From assembly GCA_947374125.1 (NCBI GenBank), contig CANCAR010000123.1, positions 1 through 7,784 on the forward strand: a stretch of DNA of 7,784 nucleotides. Reading direction: 5' to 3'. The position numbers and the translations under genes were made by a program. Positions 5,845 through 7,784 of the stretch are shown here, piece by piece; position 1 is the first letter of the stretch; the number at the start of each line of letters is the position of its first letter. Below the pieces are notes generated by a model. That model was given only the letters and a program-made list of their open reading frames with translations. It was not told where the DNA came from and did no database searches. The DNA is from Hyphomicrobiales bacterium. GTDB lineage: Bacteria > Pseudomonadota > Alphaproteobacteria > Rhizobiales > Beijerinckiaceae.

Positions 5845-6672
5845 TTATTTCACGGCACCGAAGGTGAGGCCTCGGACGAGTTGCGTTTGCGAAAACCAAC
5901 CAAGAATGAGAATGGGTGCAATCGCCATAGTGGACGCGGCCGAGAGCTTGGCCCAAAAAAGCCCCTCCGGACTCGAATAGGACGCGATGAACACGGTCAG
6001 CGGCGCTGCGTGAACATCGGTCAGTTTCAGCGTCCAAAACGCTTCGTTCCAAGCCAGAATAACGTTCAACAAAAAGGTCGATGCGATACCCGGCAGCGCC
6101 ATCGGCGCCAGTACCCTACTCAACTCTTGCCAGATGCCCGCGCCATCCATCCGCGCAGCTTCCAAAATATCGACCGGTATTTCCTTGAAATAGGTGAACA
6201 ACATCCACACGACGAGCGGCAAATTGAGCATGAACATGATGATGAGCACCGGGATATGCTGATCGATCAAGCGATACTCTTTGAAAATGAGGTAAATCGG
6301 CAACAAAGCCCCAACGGGCGGCATCATTTTGGTCGATAGCATCCACAGCAAGGTGTCCTTCGTCCGCTTGCTGGGACTAAAAGCCATCGACCAAGCCGCA
6401 GGGATGGCAAACAACAGGCATAGCAGCGTCGAGCCAAAGGCGATAATGACCGAGTTCATCGCAAAGCGGAGATAGTCAGAACGCTCTTGCACAATGCCAA
6501 AATTCTCAAACGTCCACCCGGTTGAAAAAAGTTGCGACATTAACACCGCATCCTGTTCGGTTTTGAACGATGTCAAAAAAGTCCATAAAATCGGCCAAAA
6601 CATCAAAATGCCGATGGTCCAAGCCACCAGTGTCACGATCAGTTTTCTCCTTTTGGAAGCGCTGCGTGCCAT
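5845..6672 (-). CDS. smoG: Polyol ABC transporter inner-membrane permease (SmoG, MalG family)
   Basis: One of the two membrane subunits of the sorbitol/mannitol importer, 275 aa. Six hydrophobic segments fit the MalG fold: about 12-32, 72-98, 112-132, 140-162, 195-215 and 245-262. The cytoplasmic EAA loop that docks onto the ATPase begins EAARMDGAG (171-179) and ends near LPGIA (193-197). The segments LSTKMMPPVG (112-121) and LVRGLTFGAVK (265-275) are characteristic of SmoG-type permeases in alphaproteobacteria. The ATG (6670-6672) follows the smoF stop by 3 bp. Its Shine-Dalgarno GGAG (6682-6685) lies inside the end of smoF, so the two are translationally linked and should be made in equal amounts. 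Confidence 0.94.
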   Translation of the reverse strand: MARSASKRRKLIVTLVAWTIGILMFWPILWTFLTSFKTEQDAVLMSQLFSTGWTFENFGIVQERSDYLRFAMNSVIIAFGSTLLCLLFAIPAAWSMAFSPSKRTKDTLLWMLSTKMMPPVGALLPIYLIFKEYRLIDQHIPVLIIMFMLNLPLVVWMLFTYFKEIPVDILEAARMDGAGIWQELSRVLAPMALPGIASTFLLNVILAWNEAFWTLKLTDVHAAPLTVFIASYSSPEGLFWAKLSAASTMAIAPILILGWFSQTQLVRGLTFGAVK

Positions 6673-6675
6673 GGT

Positions 6676-7539
6676 TCAGATCTCCAAATTCCGGCCAATG
6701 ACCCTGACGAGGAAAATCGAGACCAGATTGGCCAGAACAACCGCGATCAATCCGCCAGCGGAGGCTTCGCCGATGTCGAAATTCAAAAGGCCTTGGAAAT
6801 AGACGAGATAGGTCAGATTACCCGCCAAGCCACCCACACTGGTGACATAGATTTCAGCGAAAATATTGAGCAAAAAGATCGTCTCAATCAAAATCACAAC
6901 CGTAATCGGGCGCGCGAGATGCGGCAACATGATGTATCGGAAGTATGAGAAAAAGCGCGCGCCATCCATCGCAGACGCATCCTTTTGCTCTTCATCGAGC
7001 GATTGCAAGGCGGTGAGAATAATCAACGCCGCAAAGGGTAGCCATTGCCAAGACGCGATGATGGCAACCGAGAGCAAAGGGACCTTCGCAAACCAGTCGA
7101 GCGGCGTGAGGCCAACAAGCTCTTGAAGATAGGCAAACAGCCCGTAAATCGGGTTCATGAGCAAATTCTTCCATACCAACGCGCTAACCGTGGGCATGAT
7201 GAAAAACGGTGAAATCACCAATAATCGAACAAAGCCTCGCCCCCAAAAGGGTTGATCCATCAAAAGGGCAAGTCCGAGCCCACCGATGACAGAAACGGCG
7301 ATGACGGATGCAACCAGCAGCAGAGTATTCAACACCGCGCCGGGAAATGAATCGTCCGTGATGAAATAATAATAATTGGAGAAACCCGCCCAGCCGCCAA
7401 TGTCCGGATTTAAAAGATTATAGCGCAAAAAGGAAAAATAAATCGTCATCACCAAAGGTACGATCATCCATAAAAACAGGATGATAACCGACGGGGCTAC
7501 CGCTAATCGGGCCAAACCCTGTGAGTGACGCGTTGCCAT
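6676..7539 (-). CDS. smoF: Polyol ABC transporter inner-membrane permease (SmoF, MalF family)
   Basis: Second membrane subunit of the polyol importer, 287 aa. Helices lie at about 13-36, 70-95, 105-125, 155-178, 212-232 and 262-282. The short N-terminus lacks the extra helices and large periplasmic loop of E. coli MalF, as is usual for sugar-alcohol permeases. The EAA-loop equivalent is a variant, DASAMDGAR (187-195) with D in place of the first E; G193 and the later LP (205-206) are kept. Family-typical blocks are MIVPLVMTIYFSFLRYNLL (25-43) and PFFIMPTVSALVWKN (111-125). AAGG (7550-7553) lies 10 bases before the ATG at 7537-7539. A 147-bp gap with a terminator separates it from smoE, so its expression probably depends on readthrough. 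Confidence 0.94.
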   Translation of the reverse strand: MATRHSQGLARLAVAPSVIILFLWMIVPLVMTIYFSFLRYNLLNPDIGGWAGFSNYYYFITDDSFPGAVLNTLLLVASVIAVSVIGGLGLALLMDQPFWGRGFVRLLVISPFFIMPTVSALVWKNLLMNPIYGLFAYLQELVGLTPLDWFAKVPLLSVAIIASWQWLPFAALIILTALQSLDEEQKDASAMDGARFFSYFRYIMLPHLARPITVVILIETIFLLNIFAEIYVTSVGGLAGNLTYLVYFQGLLNFDIGEASAGGLIAVVLANLVSIFLVRVIGRNLEI

Positions 7540-7635
7540 GTCGCAAATGCCTTACCGTGTGACAACCCATTCAAAAAACTTCAAGCCGAACACGTCCTTA
7601 CAGGACTTTATCGTACCAAAGTCGAAGGGTCGTCG

Positions 7636-7678
7636 AAAAAATGGGCCGCCTAACAAACAAAGGGGTTAGACGGCCCAT
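7636..7678 (-). terminator. Strong intrinsic terminator after smoE
   Basis: The arms 7641-7654 and 7665-7678 form a 14-bp stem in the minus-strand transcript, perfect if one U-G wobble is allowed. The outer part is ATGGGCCG/CGGCCCAT, around a 10-base loop. In the direction of transcription the stem is followed directly by six Us (7641-7636, the first shared with the stem base). It begins 8 bases after the smoE stop codon. Partial termination here would leave much smoE mRNA and less of smoFGK-mtlK, the usual balance in binding-protein importers. Confidence 0.85.
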
Positions 7679-7686
7679 CCGGGAGA

Positions 7687-7784
7687 TTACTTGATGTAAC
7701 CGGCTTTCGTCATCTGCGTCGTTGTGAACGCTTGAGCCTGCTTCAGACCATCATCAACCGAAGTCTGACCCGCCAGAACCGCCG
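7687..7784 (-). CDS. smoE: Polyol ABC transporter substrate-binding protein (SmoE), C-terminal end only
   Basis: Only the last 32 codons and the stop (TAA at 7687-7689) are in the window; the rest lies past the right edge. The visible tail reads AVLAGQTSVDDGLKQAQAFT and ends MTKAGYIK. This is the typical C-terminal helix of family 1 sugar-binding proteins, in which a helix beginning near the phrase 'VLAGQ' closes the protein. With smoF, smoG and smoK downstream on the same strand it should be the periplasmic sorbitol/mannitol-binding protein. The identification rests on the short tail and on gene order, so the symbol is tentative. Confidence 0.75.
   Translation of the reverse strand, partial: AVLAGQTSVDDGLKQAQAFTTTQMTKAGYIK

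Noticed and set aside
5881..6339. Plus-strand open frame of 152 codons opposite smoG
   Set aside because: Antisense to a well-conserved permease, very rich in Arg, Gln and His, and without a domain; a shadow of smoG.
7594..7606. Small inverted repeat GTCCT-TAC-AGGAC in the smoE-smoF gap
   Set aside because: Five-base arms with a 3-base loop and no T-run; too short to separate from chance next to the strong terminator.

Overview
The window carries two unrelated ABC-transport loci that meet tail-to-tail around one divergently transcribed regulator. It looks like an alphaproteobacterial chromosome or large replicon, probably Hyphomicrobiales or Rhodobacterales. The grounds are the moderate-GC genes, the strongly alphaproteobacterial SmoF/SmoG/SmoK sequences and the smo-mtlK gene order known from Rhodobacter sphaeroides. 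The exact taxon cannot be read from the sequence.

Left part (1-2588): on the minus strand, a Tat-exported family 5 solute-binding protein (684-2282) is followed by the first part of a DppB-type permease (1-591, running off the left edge). A GC-rich stem-loop (623-655) lies between them. Upstream of the binding-protein gene is a 306-base AT-rich divergent intergenic region. It holds a good minus-strand promoter (TTGACA, 17 bases, TACTCT) and a perfect 17-bp palindrome placed where transcription should start. On the other side is a plus-strand gene for an XRE-cupin regulator of the PuuR type (2589-3155), the obvious candidate to bind that palindrome.

Right part (3179-7784): all genes are on the minus strand and read right to left as smoE (only its 3' end), terminator, smoF, smoG, smoK, a possible 34-codon small ORF, then mtlK. 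Together they would bind a hexitol (mannitol, sorbitol or a related polyol) in the periplasm, import it with ATP and oxidise it to a ketose. smoF/smoG/smoK are tightly packed (3 and 18 bp apart). smoE is separated from smoF by a strong intrinsic terminator, which should make binding protein more abundant than permease. No short-chain sorbitol dehydrogenase (smoS) lies between smoK and mtlK.

The genes themselves are ordinary. The points that deserve a second look are regulatory or small: the operator-like palindrome and its half-sites, a similar palindrome at the 3' end of the regulator gene, the start-codon ambiguity of the regulator, the post-smoE terminator, the stem-loop between the binding-protein and permease genes, and the small ORF upstream of mtlK. 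I saw no mobile element, CRISPR array, tRNA or rRNA, and no frameshift in the main genes.
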